Of a stretch of 64,000 nucleotides of DNA, positions 32,120 to 42,523 are shown piece by piece. Under the pieces are notes generated by a model that made no database searches, was not told the DNA's origin, and saw only the letters and a program-made list of their open reading frames with translations. The position numbers were made by a program, and so were the translations under genes. Numbering within the stretch: position 1 is the first letter of the stretch; every line of letters begins with the position of its first letter. Source of the DNA: Hansfordia pulvinata (Eukaryota; Ascomycota; Sordariomycetes; Xylariales); NCBI GenBank assembly GCA_006538405.1, contig BJKQ01000022.1, forward strand, positions 243,892 to 307,891, in the 5' to 3' direction.

Positions 32120-34767
32120 GGGGCCCGGACTCCGAGCCGGCCGACAGCTCAAGCGCGAGGTGATCAGGGGCGCACGGATGGGTGAGACCGTCTCTGTGGC
32201 GGGCGGTGGTGGGCCTGGTCGACAGCGAATTGGGCTGGCAGAGGTGACGAGACGGCCGACACCAATGGCGAGCTCTTCTGTACTCCGGACGGGGAGACCA
32301 GATTCGGGACTGAGCGATGGCCTGGAATAGGATGCCGCCAACTGAAGACATTGGTCGTGGATGCTTTGCAATCCGGACCCCGAGCCCGGAGATCGGAGTC
32401 CGAGGGAAGCGAATCCCAGCCCGCTTTGTTCTACTAGCCCGAGCTAACACTGTCATGCCCCTGAGCCGCAGAGGCAGCGGCAGAGACGACCGCCAGTCGC
32501 AACAGGGAGGACCAGCTAGCACTGTTAGGAGTCGAACCCAAGCTGCGCCTCAATGGCCAAAGAGCAGCCCTTTGCCTCGTCCGCGACGGGAGGGCAATTC
32601 AATGGCGAACAGCCACACCCATGTTTGGGCAGCCCGAGCGCTGGAGCTCCGTCCGCACACCAGAACTACTCGAGATCGGAGTGAAAGCGTGAGCTGCTGG
32701 CTGAATTGCGCAGCCCGCGTCCGGTCGCAATTGCCTGCCAGATTGATAGTCTTTGCTTTGCCTCTGGTCTGGGGATAACTCTCGTGGAAATCGACGGAAT
32801 GTGCACAGGAGCCCGGGGACTTGACACCGCGAGGGTCTTGCTTCGTCTTCTAAGCTCACATCACATGCAAGAGCCCGTGGATGGTCTCAACCAGGCACCT
32901 ATGCTCATCAAAGCTCGGGGCCTCGGGCTGGCAAGAGATAACCAGGCTAACGGGGATGGCAGGACGGGGCGCCTTACTTATTGCTGATGCAGCAGTTCGC
33001 ATCTCAGAAGACAAGCATTGGCAAGGCTGCGGCATGGGCAGAAATCAGATTGTTGCGCATATTTGGCCTCTTATTCAGGGAGAAACAGACGCATGTCAAT
33101 GAGCATGAACATGATAAGTTGGGGCCGCGGATCAACGCGGAGACAGGGTGTGAAGTCAAAAGAAAAACATAGTGTATGCAATGCCGCTGCGGACTTCTGT
33201 CTGCGTTACACACTTCAAGCCACCGCGCAAGAGACGGTGAAACCAACGCTTCGCTTGGTGCAGCAGCCACCCGTGACCCAGCCCTCCTGGCGGCCCAATC
33301 GCAGCCGCGGAATTGGCCGCGTGAGGGGCAACAAGCAAGGGTTGCCAAGTTTCAAGAATGATGAGCCTTGCTGCCGATATTCCAACGATGGAAGAACACG
33401 CGTGTTGGATTCGATTTCGCTGGTCCCGGCGTGCTGTCCTTATAGACTTCACGCAGCGCCAATGTACTTCCTGGTCGAAACTCTCCGATCACACGGAATG
33501 CCCGAATACGACACTGGACATGAGAATTCTCGAAAGATCTCGGCATGAGCCGCTCTGGCCGCCGGGGCGTGCCACTTTTGACGGCAGCCTTGTTTTAAGG
33601 GGGCTTCAGTGAGTCTGATGGTCTCTCTTTTCAAAATGAACACGTCTAGAAAGATCATGGCTTAGATTTGGCACAGCATGTGACAGACCTGTCGACCGTT
33701 AGCGGGACACTCTTCTGCGCCCCAGTCTTGGCCACGACGTTGAACAGCCTCGGCCATCCTGGAAACGTGGACACAGATTGGCTACACATTCGGGAATGCA
33801 TCGTCTGTCTGAACAGGGTAACTGGGGGCTGAAACGATTCGTCTGTCCATGAATTCAAAATGAGAAGAGCTGAAGAGGCGGGCCGTTCTCGGCTTGATTT
33901 CTCATTTTAAAGCACTGGGACTGTTTCTTCATCGATGTCGCAGTCTGTGCTTCTGTGGAAAGACTGCGAAGAGACTCGATCGCGAATGAGATTCCCATGC
34001 TTGATGCGGTCTACGCTGATATGCCACAGCAGCGCCGTCGAATTGCTTAACCTGGCACGGCGTGACGAACGGCTACAAATACTTGTGGTAGATCCGCTCC
34101 TCACATGTGACTGGTTAAGGTATGTTGCTCACTTCGGGTCTGGCAGTGGCAGTGGGTGCAGCAGGTCTCTCTAATGCGCCCTTTGTGGCGAGTAAGTTGC
34201 CAGGGAAAGACAGCCCGGCATTTCGACGGGCGTGCGATGCATCGCACTGTAGAAGACGTCAGCCCGTCAGTGAAATCATCGGTACGCCGGCTCGCTCGCG
34301 GGTCTACCTTATTAAGCACGTATTTATGGTGCGATGGTAATTGCTCCGCGAAGTGGTCGGCTACATACCTAGGCACATAGGCCAGCTGAGTCGGACGGAG
34401 AGAACAGTGGCTCTCGAAAGACCCCATAAATAGCGAGATCCGTTGTTTCATGACAATCCTTCACTGGTGGACCTGCTACAGGACACAAGGGCCCTTGAAA
34501 GCCGGGTCCAGCTTCCGAAGGAGTTTGATCCCAATGGTCAATATGCAGCGATTTATGAAATCGGACATGGTTGAGAGGCCCTGGCGTGGCACGCGTGGTG
34601 AGCCCCCCCATCCTTGTCCCAGCCACAGCAATGTGCCGTGAGCTGTCTACGGCTGGCGGCGCGTCCAAAATTCACATCCAAGGCATGGAGATTGTCACAG
34701 GTCGTCGCTGGTTATTGATCTGCTCTATGTAGACCCCTCAATGAATCAACCTAGCGTATAACGAGCT
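32120..34767. other. Intergenic region, no gene recognised
   Basis: 2.6 kb with scattered short frames. The left 300 bp may hold an upstream exon of the Zn2Cys6 gene. A tRNA T-arm-like word near 32520 has no supporting cloverleaf. There are no repeats of note. Confidence 0.5.
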
Positions 34768-35412
34768 TTACAGAAGCGCAACAACGCCAATGAAGCCTGC
34801 GGCAGCCGCCGCGCCGGCCATAACTCCAGTAGGGCGGGCAGCAGCGCCCGTGGGGACGGCAGAGCCCGAAGCCGACGGCGAGGAAGAGCCGTCACTGCCG
34901 TTGGTGCCGTCCGGGGAAGAGGTGGAGGAGGCGGCGACCACGCCGTTGGGAAAGGGGCCGCCTGAGCACGCCGATGGGGTGGGCATGTGTCCCATGCCGG
35001 GCATGGGGCGGATCATGTCTTTGCCGACGCAGGTGGTAAGTGCGTCGAGGTCGGAGCTGTGGGCGTCATACCAGCTCGATGCCGCGGTCGTGTAGCTGAC
35101 CCAAGCCGAGGCGACAGAGGTGGGCATGTTGGTGAAGACACCGCAGACTTCGGAAGCAGCGGCACCCGTCTCGGTGGCCGAGACCATCGTGACGGCCGTC
35201 TGCAAGTAGCTGATCAGGTCGTCGGCGGGGGTGGGCACGCTCTTGCCCAGAGACTGCACAGACGAGGAGCACTCTGGGCTCATGCTGGTGGGCACGCCGT
35301 ACGCGAAGCTGCTGGAGCTGGCGGGCGCAGGCATGGAGCTCGAGGCGCGAGGGACGACGGCGGACGCGGCGGCCGTGGCGACGAGCCCGGCGAAAGCGGT
35401 GGCGGAACGCAT
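34768..35412 (-). CDS. Small secreted Ser-rich wall protein with GPI-anchor-type tail
   Basis: 214 aa, single exon. A signal peptide (MRSATAFAGLVATAAASAVV) is followed by an Ala/Ser/Pro stretch, a compact central region (about 45-140) with four cysteines (one near 49 and later CGVF, TCVG and ACSGG), a Ser/Gly/Thr-rich spacer (SSTSSPDGTNGSDGSSSPSA) and a C-terminal hydrophobic tail AGAAAAAGFIGVVALL. This layout is that of GPI-anchored cell-wall or membrane proteins. The exact function is unknown; similar proteins are common in plant- and insect-associated fungi. Confidence 0.8.
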   Translation of the reverse strand: MRSATAFAGLVATAAASAVVPRASSSMPAPASSSSFAYGVPTSMSPECSSSVQSLGKSVPTPADDLISYLQTAVTMVSATETGAAASEVCGVFTNMPTSVASAWVSYTTAASSWYDAHSSDLDALTTCVGKDMIRPMPGMGHMPTPSACSGGPFPNGVVAASSTSSPDGTNGSDGSSSPSASGSAVPTGAAARPTGVMAGAAAAAGFIGVVALL

Positions 35413-36418
35413 GGTTGCGGTGAGGGTTGTGGTTGCGGAGGCGGGGGTTGAAGTTGGTGAGAGATGTCGAGCTGGGGAATTTCCTTGGCAAGATCTGACC
35501 TCTTTATCCTGCGCCGCGAGCTGCTTTCTTGCGTAGCAATTCGATCATCTAAGCCGGGAGCGCGCCCTCTCATCTCCGAGGAGTCTGCCTAACCGTTCGT
35601 ATTCAGTAGTCTTATTAGCTCAGCCCACTTTAACAGTGCACAATGCGAATCAGACAGGCCATATGACGATGCTGGGGGCTGCTTAGCTGAACGCAGCCAG
35701 CGCTAGCATCGGTAAGGAAGGAGTCCAAGCCGGATGCGACTGGTGCACAGCCTCGAAGCGCGGTGCTCGGCAGGTCGAGGCGACTCGAGAGCGCCCAGAA
35801 CCCGGCGCACGCCTTGCCACTTTGCTTGGTGCACGGGGCACGTGAGGTCGAAGCCCAGGAGGGCCTGCGTGCTGCCACACTGCTGGCCTAGGCCAAGCCA
35901 GGCACTCCTGCTATTGGGAACCCTGGCGAGCGTGTCTGCTGCCGATCGACTGGCCGACGAAATCGAAGTGATCGGCCTGTCTGCGCGACCAGCGAAGATG
36001 CTGCTAAATCGGATAGATTCTGGAATGGGTGAAATAACGAGATCATATTGGGCTTTGGGACAGTTCGACCCTCCCTGTGACTTGGGCTCTTCCAAACGCG
36101 GGCTTTGTTGTCCATCTCTACACAATGGCCTGAAATCATACCGAACTCCAAGTAAATACAACACGTCGCGAAGCTCTTCATACTAGCTTCATGGCAGCTT
36201 CAAATACAGCTTCAGTCCTGCCGTTTTCGTATCGTGGCAGTGGGAGAGGCCGTGGTCGATAGTAACCATGCAAGACTAGAGACTCGGTGTATTTCCACTA
36301 ATCCTACGATTCTCGACTAGAGTTCGCTCCCGCAAGTATCGCCGGCGTTCCATGTTCAAATCTTTACCGGCACACTCGTTGAAATCGGCTGTCCGGCTAC
36401 CCTCGCAAGCTAGAGTAC
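35413..36418. other. Intergenic region
   Basis: About 1 kb without a supportable gene or repeat; it holds the wall-protein promoter and the aldo/keto reductase 3' flank. Confidence 0.5.
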
Positions 36419-37631
36419 TCACTTGGCGTTCGTAAAATTGAAGTTGCCACTGGCAGCCAGCAGACCCCCCGCCTTGCCGATCACCCTCGGGTCCGGGCCG
36501 ATGAGGTTGTTGGGGAACCCCACGTCGAAATGAACGACACCCTCCAGATACTCAATCTGCTGCTTGGTGAGGGTGATATTCAGACACTGTATGTTGTCCC
36601 TGAGATGCTCGACCTTCCTGCCTCCGACAATGGGGTAGACCAGGGGGTACTTGCTCATGACATATGCCAGCGCAATCGCAGTCGGGCTCTCAATGCCATG
36701 TTCTGCAGCCACGTCACAGAGAGCCTGGCTCATCTTGATCTCGTTCTCGGTCTGCTCAGACCCAAGAATGCTTCGGAGTGGCTCGCCCCTCTGCTTCCGC
36801 TCCTCAAGAGCCCTCTTTGACTGGAACTTGCCAGAGCCCAGCGCGCCCCACGGCGCAAGGGCCATGCCGAAGTGGCGCGCCATCGGGATGATCTCTCGCT
36901 CAAAGTCGCGCATCATGACGCTCCACCGACCTTGGTAGATGCTGATGGGGGTTTTGCCAGCAGCGCGAGCATAGTAGTTCGCAGCGCTGACGATCCAGGC
37001 CGGGGTATCCTTTCCAGGTGTCAGACGGTTCATTCTTGATGCTTTGAGAGAATTGCTTGCTGCTAAGGGCATTCGGGGGAAAGCTGCTCACCGAAAAGCC
37101 CAGGTAGAGGACCTTTCCCTGTTGCACCAGCATATGGACCGAGTCCATGACCTCCTCAATGGAGGTGGTCTGATCCCACCAATGCAGATAGAGGATGTCG
37201 ATGTAGGAGGTGCGCAGCTTCTTCAAGCTGGCTTCCACGCTGAGCCGAAGAGACTTCTTGTGATTCCCGGCGTAGTTGACTCCCGCCAGACCCAGGTCGT
37301 GCTTGCGATAGTGTGTCGTATACTTTGTCGCAATGACCATCTGATCGCGGATGCCCCTCTGTTCGAGATACTCGCCGAGCAGGGCTTCCGACTCTTCGTC
37401 CTGGTAGTCATTGGCGGTATCGATGAAATTCCCTCCGCTCGAGACGTACTCGTCGAGCAGCTTGAACGACGAGGCCTTGTCCATGGAGCCCAGCGCGTCC
37501 ACCCATGCCTGGCCGAGGCTCATGGCTCCCAGCTGGAGCGGCGAGACTCGGACTCCTGCCGTGGACGAGAGAATCCGGTAACGCCCCAGCTCGGTGGGCG
37601 GAGCTGCGGCGGGAGCAAGGATGTGGGCCAT
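36419..37631 (-). CDS. Aldo/keto reductase, norsolorinic-acid-reductase/AAD-like
   Basis: NADPH-dependent aldehyde/ketone reductase, 376 aa, of the fungal aryl-alcohol-dehydrogenase/NorA-type branch of the AKR family. Exon 1 is 37631-37092 and exon 2 37009-36419; the 82-bp intron (GTGAGC ... GGAAAG) is removed in phase 0, giving [20 protein letters not shown]. Barrel motifs include [17 protein letters not shown] with the catalytic Asp and Tyr, [12 protein letters not shown] with the Lys, [40 protein letters not shown], and the cofactor-binding [16 protein letters not shown]. Relatives act in aflatoxin-type and aryl-alcohol pathways; the substrate here is unknown. The gene is single and faces away from the lysozyme-like gene. 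Confidence 0.92.
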
Positions 37632-39185
37632 GATGAAGGTGATGAGCGTGTATGGCGGTCAAGAGGCTGGTTGATGAGCAGGTAAGATGTCAAGGCGCGG
37701 ATAAGAGGCGTATTGTGGTTGATTGTAATCTTGGACCACGGCGTGCCCAAAGATTATATATCATAAATTCATCGTCGTCGCGACCGCGTTGATTTACGTG
37801 CCTGCTTATCATGGCGGCTGAAGACGTAAATCCGCCGTGATGTTGAAGACGTCCGTATCTGAATCGCTGACTATTAAGGCCGCAGAACTCCGGATTGGCA
37901 ATAACCTCAATTCATGACCACCTTACTATGGTCGTTAATATCACGGTAGTCAACTTGCTAACGCGTAGCAGCGCAGTGTCTTGCACATCCCGGGGGAATG
38001 ATCAGCGCGGGAGTAAGGAGCTAAGTCCGGGCCAGGCATTACATCCGGGGTGACACCTAAGTCCGGAGATGGTGCAGACGTGTTGCTGCTTGCGAATGAA
38101 TCGAGCGTGAGGACCACTGGCTCCTCTTGAACGACTCACGATCAAGTCGCGGCAACACAAAGCGAATGATCACGTGGTCCTGCTCTTGCACGTCCTCCTA
38201 CAGACATGCGGTCGGCCCTGACGCACGGGCGACTAGAGCAGCATGTACATTCGCTTCGAGAGGGATAACATCATCTACTCGCATCCGGTCGTGAGGAATA
38301 CGCCCCCCGAGCCCTGTTGAAAGCCGGCTTCCGCACTGATAGGGCGGGATTGATTTGATGGAAGCGTGACGGTGGGGCTGATAAATGTGGCACAGATCGG
38401 CCTTCCTCGTAGGCACCCGTCGAAGTGGCAGCGAAGAGATGGTGAACTGTGGTGCCTCTAAGTAGGTCCTCCGCGGTTACGCCTAATTCTGAAATGCACC
38501 ACTCAACAGTCGGCGCCTGGAGCGGCCAATATTTCATAGACATCCTGATCGAGCCTCTCGAATTGGTGTGGTTCTTCGTCCGTCAAACTCCGTGATTATT
38601 TTGTTCTGCATCTCATAAGATCCCTTTGGTGTCTTCGACCCAGGTAGCCAGCGCATGAAGCAACGGGATCTCCTAGGATGTGATGAAGATAGGGTTCCGC
38701 TTTGGATAGAGACTAACGTTGTCAAGTGAAGCCTCAAGCGTAAGAGTTGCGTGATTGACTGCTGAGTGGTGAGACTCGCCGAGCAGCAATCCCAGTGTCC
38801 TTGTGCCATTGCGGATAATTATTCCTGCGGCAGCCCCAGTATATCGACGGTCGCGGCGCCCAGCTCGAAGCCGTCTTGGACTCGGTCTCAAGCAGCACTC
38901 GGACGGGCTGAGAAATTGGTTCTTACCCTATCCTGAGATTTACGAAATGGACAAGATTACGGCATGACGACCCAGGAAGGACGCGAGAGGGTCCATTCGA
39001 AGGCGCGCCATTGAGCGCAAAATCATGCGATTTTCGGCAGATTCCACAGCCGGGTCATCTAAGAAACAACACAGACCGGCGCCATTGGAGAGAAAGCAGG
39101 TGGTGTACATTTTTGTATGGACATAAATATCTCAGTGTTACCAGAACCCAGAGGAAGAAGATGAATAAAGTCGAACACCCGTATT
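37632..39185. other. Intergenic region with repeated TCCGG words upstream of the aldo/keto reductase
   Basis: No gene is visible. Between about 38020 and 38070 the word ctaagtccgg occurs twice and catccgggg once, 390-440 bp upstream of the reductase ATG. CCGG-type triplets are half-sites for Zn2Cys6 regulators, so these may be binding sites, but the spacing is irregular. Confidence 0.4.
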
Positions 39186-39952
39186 TTACATAAGACCGCA
39201 CTGCGCAGTGAGGGTGTGCAGCTGCTCGCCGTTGTCGCCCATGAGAATGTTGGCGACCCAGTGCACGTATCTCGCAGTACCGTACTGGCCAAAGTTCTGC
39301 AGGTCGTTGGGGTCCGGCACGCTTCCGGTGTTGTAGCAGCGAGCTGTCTCCCCATAGTTCTGGCCCTGCTGGGTGTAGCAAGCCTGGATGTTGGCCCCGT
39401 ACGCACCGCAGCCCGAGACTCCACAGGTGACCATGTCGTTGATAGACTGCGTAGAGCAGGGTCCTTGCTGGCCCATGCACGCGTTTTTCGAACCCTTGAC
39501 CTGTAGACACAAACAATGGTTAGCCGAGTGTTCAGCTCGCTGGGGCTTCTTCCCGCTAGGCTGCGACATACCTGGTAGAGACCACAGCTTTCGCCGCCGT
39601 CGCTGCATTCCGTGCGGACGTTGCCTTGCGACTCGGTGATCATGATGGCGAAGGCGAACTCCACGCCGACCCCGGCAGTGGGAGCCTGGGTCTTGATGGC
39701 GTCCAGGACAGCCTGGGCCTCCTCCTCAGAGTCGCCCCGCTGAATGAAGGTCGGCTTCCAGGTCTCGTACAGCTGGTCGATTGAGACCCAGGTGTCCTGC
39801 GCCGGGAAGTCTGCTCCACTGAAGCACCGGGGCCCGGTCTGCGTGTCGTACCCGCCGGTCGAGTTGGTGACGGGCGCGCCCGAGTCTACCGGCGCAGCCA
39901 CAGCCCACAGGGCTTGGGCCAGGAGGAGCCCGGAGTAGAGTGGCAACTGCAT
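39186..39952 (-). CDS. Secreted SLT/goose-lysozyme-like protein
   Basis: 231 aa after removal of a 71-bp intron (exons 39952-39572 and 39500-39186; GTATGT ... CTACAG, phase 0). The signal peptide is MQLPLYSGLLLAQALWAVAA. The mature protein contains VGVEFAFAIMITESQGNVRT, where the Glu in ITESQG sits as the catalytic acid does in lytic transglycosylase/GH23-like folds. A SCGLYQVKGSK segment made by the splice corresponds to the usual G-L-Q-x after the catalytic helix. It is Cys-rich (about ten, e.g. CGVSGCGAYGANIQACY). By analogy it would cleave peptidoglycan in competing or prey bacteria; activity is inferred, not shown. Flanking spacers are long, so it appears singly transcribed. Confidence 0.72.
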
Positions 39953-41606
39953 GATGAAAAGAGTGAGAGAAATGGGTATCGGAGAGAGCGTGAAGCAGTG
40001 GTCGACTGCCTGGTTAATTCGTCTGAAATTTCGTCTGAAAGAAAGGAAGGACAAGGCGGCAAAGGGCGCTGCGCGAACAAGAAGAATAGAAACGTCGACC
40101 GGGACTGGACTGGCGAAGAAGATGTGCTGAACAAACAACAACGTCTCTCACAAGGCGAGGGCATGCCCGCTCTTTATCTTGCGTGGCAAACAGCCTGTCA
40201 GGGGGATGGGCAATGCAGGCATGGCAGGCATGGGCGGCCATCCGAGCTTACACAGCCATGGGGAAGCAGGGCAACAGGAAGCTCGGGCGTCTTGATCGAG
40301 CCATGTGCTCGCAGAAGCGGGCAAGGATGGGTTGTACGCGTAGATCGTTCTATTCTTAAACGGCCCGCTCGGAGCCGACCGCCAAGCACTGCGAAATGCT
40401 GCGAGGATGCGGGCCCAACAGCCCGGATGCCGATCCGTGCCTTGCGTGGGATCTCCAGCCGCGCATTGTGCAGGCGAGCCGGCATGGGCCAAGCCGGGGT
40501 GGGCGGCCGAGGATGATGCCGGATAGATTGGTTTATGCCAAAGAGGATGCACTATGCTGACGCAAGCCGGAATTCTGCTCGTTCGGGGCCGTTCTAGAAG
40601 TTGTCACTCCGTAGGCTATCCTTCAGTGGCGAACTGCCGCAAGCCAGGCTCTGTCGGGGACGTTCAACTCGCGTATACGCGTAGGAGTCGAGCAGCGTGC
40701 CTACTTGATGAATGCAGTCTGACCCCGGCAGGCGACAGGCGCTGGGTGTTGAAACAGCCAAGAGATTGCTCGGCCGACTTTGGAAGGCGGAGAATAGAGT
40801 GAGCAGCATTGGGAAACAAAGGGAGGCGAGCGGCTGAGTTGGCCCACGGCTTGGGCAGCGCAGCCCGCGTGCCCCTGGTCAGATTCGTCAGAACTTTCAG
40901 GTTGCCCCATAATTGCGTGGGCTGGGTGGGTAGTTGCAGGGTCTGTCGGGCTGGTTGTCGCCGACTAGTCGAGGAAGTGGGTGTCTTTGACGCTGACAGG
41001 CTCATGATGGCGGGAAGACGCCTAGTTCTTCGACCCTTGCGATACAGTACGAGTAGCATCATGGTTTGGCGACGGCTGCCTTCAACAGCGGTGCAGCATG
41101 CTAATCCAGACAGAGCCAGGTGTTCGTGCGCCGCCTCGGGAGATTTGTCCCAACTCGGCAAACGAGTAAGAGCGAAACGGCCTGCCGAAGGAAGCGCCGC
41201 CTCGTTGGCTCGGTCAGCCTTGAACAGCTGGTCAGCCCTCTCGGGCCATGGCGTGGCGCGTAGTCGACTGTCAAGCTTGGTACATACTATTCAACTTCTA
41301 CTCTTGATGGCGCCTGCTCATGTCAGGCGCAGTGAAAACTCGTGCTGTCGCTAGTTGGAACAGCAATAGCCGAGATTCAAGTGAACACCCCCATCGTGAT
41401 CTTCTCAAGCGGGAGAACCCGCAGGCACTCACAAGACAGATGACAATGATATAGAACAAGACAAAAATATTTATTAATGGTATAGGACAGGAACAGTAAT
41501 ATTCATCCCACTCCCCAACCGGGAGCATTAGCAGTATACAGACCCGTGGCGCGTCGAAGAACGTCCCACATCCTACCAAACCCCTGGGCTATCCGCCTGC
41601 ATCCTG
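39953..41606. other. Intergenic region
   Basis: 1.6 kb with no supportable gene. A minus-strand frame at 40664-41161 is basic, low-complexity and lacks any family feature. There is no repeat or RNA gene. Confidence 0.5.
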
Positions 41607-42523
41607 TCAGGGCAACGCCGGGAAGACGCGCTGTCTCTTCAGAAAGCCGTCGATCAGCCCGGCCATCTCGAGCTCGTTCGTCTCCACGGCAAAGTGCCCG
41701 GCGTCGAGAAAGTGCAGCTCGAAGCGGGCGGGGTCGACGTCGCGGGAAAAAGCCTCGGCGCCCGGGGGCGTGAAGACGACGTCGTTGCGACCCCAGACGG
41801 CGAGCACCGGGACGCGGGAGTCGCGCAGCCAGCGCTGGAAGGCCGGGTACAGCTCGATGTTGGTGCAGTAGTCCCACAGCATGTCGAGCTGCAAGTCCCG
41901 GTTGCCCCGGCGGTCCAGCAGCGCCTGGTCCAGGTGGTATGCCTCGGGCTGGATGCGCGCCGGGTGCGGCGATCCGCCCACGTACTGGGCGCGCGTGGCG
42001 TTGAACCCTCCGAACCCGCCCGCCTCGAGTGCCGCGCGCTCGGGACCCAGGCGCCCGCCGACCCCGTGCCAGTATCGCTCCACCGGCGCCCAAAAGTCGC
42101 GGCCCAGGCCCTCGGTATACGCGTTGCCGTTCTGCGTCACGACGGCCGCGACGGCCTCGGGCCGATTCAGCGCCAGCCGCAGGCCCACCGGCGCCCCGTA
42201 GTCGAAGATGTACATGGCGAAGCGCTCGATGTGGAGGGCGTCGAGGAACGCGCCCAGGGTCCGCGCCAGGCTGGCGAACGTGTAGTCGTAGCGCCGGCTC
42301 CGGGCACCTCGGTGAAGCCGAAGCCCGGCAGGTCGGGCGCGATGACGTGGTACGACACCGCCAGCAGGGCCAGCAGGTTGCGAAACATGTGCGACGACGA
42401 GGGGAAGCCGTGCAGGAGCAGCAGCACGGGCGCGCTCTCGCTCCCGGCGCTGCGGTAGAAGACGTCGACCCCATCGGCCTCAATGGTGGAGATGGACGTG
42501 GCCACCAAGTCGGTCATGTTCAT
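41607..42523 (-). CDS. Epoxide hydrolase / haloalkane-dehalogenase-like alpha/beta hydrolase
   Basis: 305 aa after adding one base at ggg 42302-42304, which joins [11 protein letters not shown] to [20 protein letters not shown]. Motifs of the Asp-nucleophile branch of alpha/beta hydrolases are [14 protein letters not shown] (oxyanion), [13 protein letters not shown] (Asp nucleophile in the elbow), a [16 protein letters not shown] acid segment and DAGHFAVET (catalytic His). The start is [20 protein letters not shown]; a methionine two codons later is also possible. There is no signal peptide. The group hydrolyses epoxides or carbon-halogen bonds through an ester intermediate; the substrate is unknown. 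The frame break looks like an assembly error because both halves are fully conserved. Confidence 0.85.

Noticed and set aside
32515..32600. tRNA-like T-arm word (ggagtcgaaccc) on the minus strand
   Set aside because: No matching acceptor stem, D arm or anticodon arm can be drawn around it, so it is a chance resemblance.
40664..41161. Minus-strand open frame of 165 codons
   Set aside because: Basic, low-complexity and without any recognisable motif; it sits in an intergenic spacer with other overlapping open frames.
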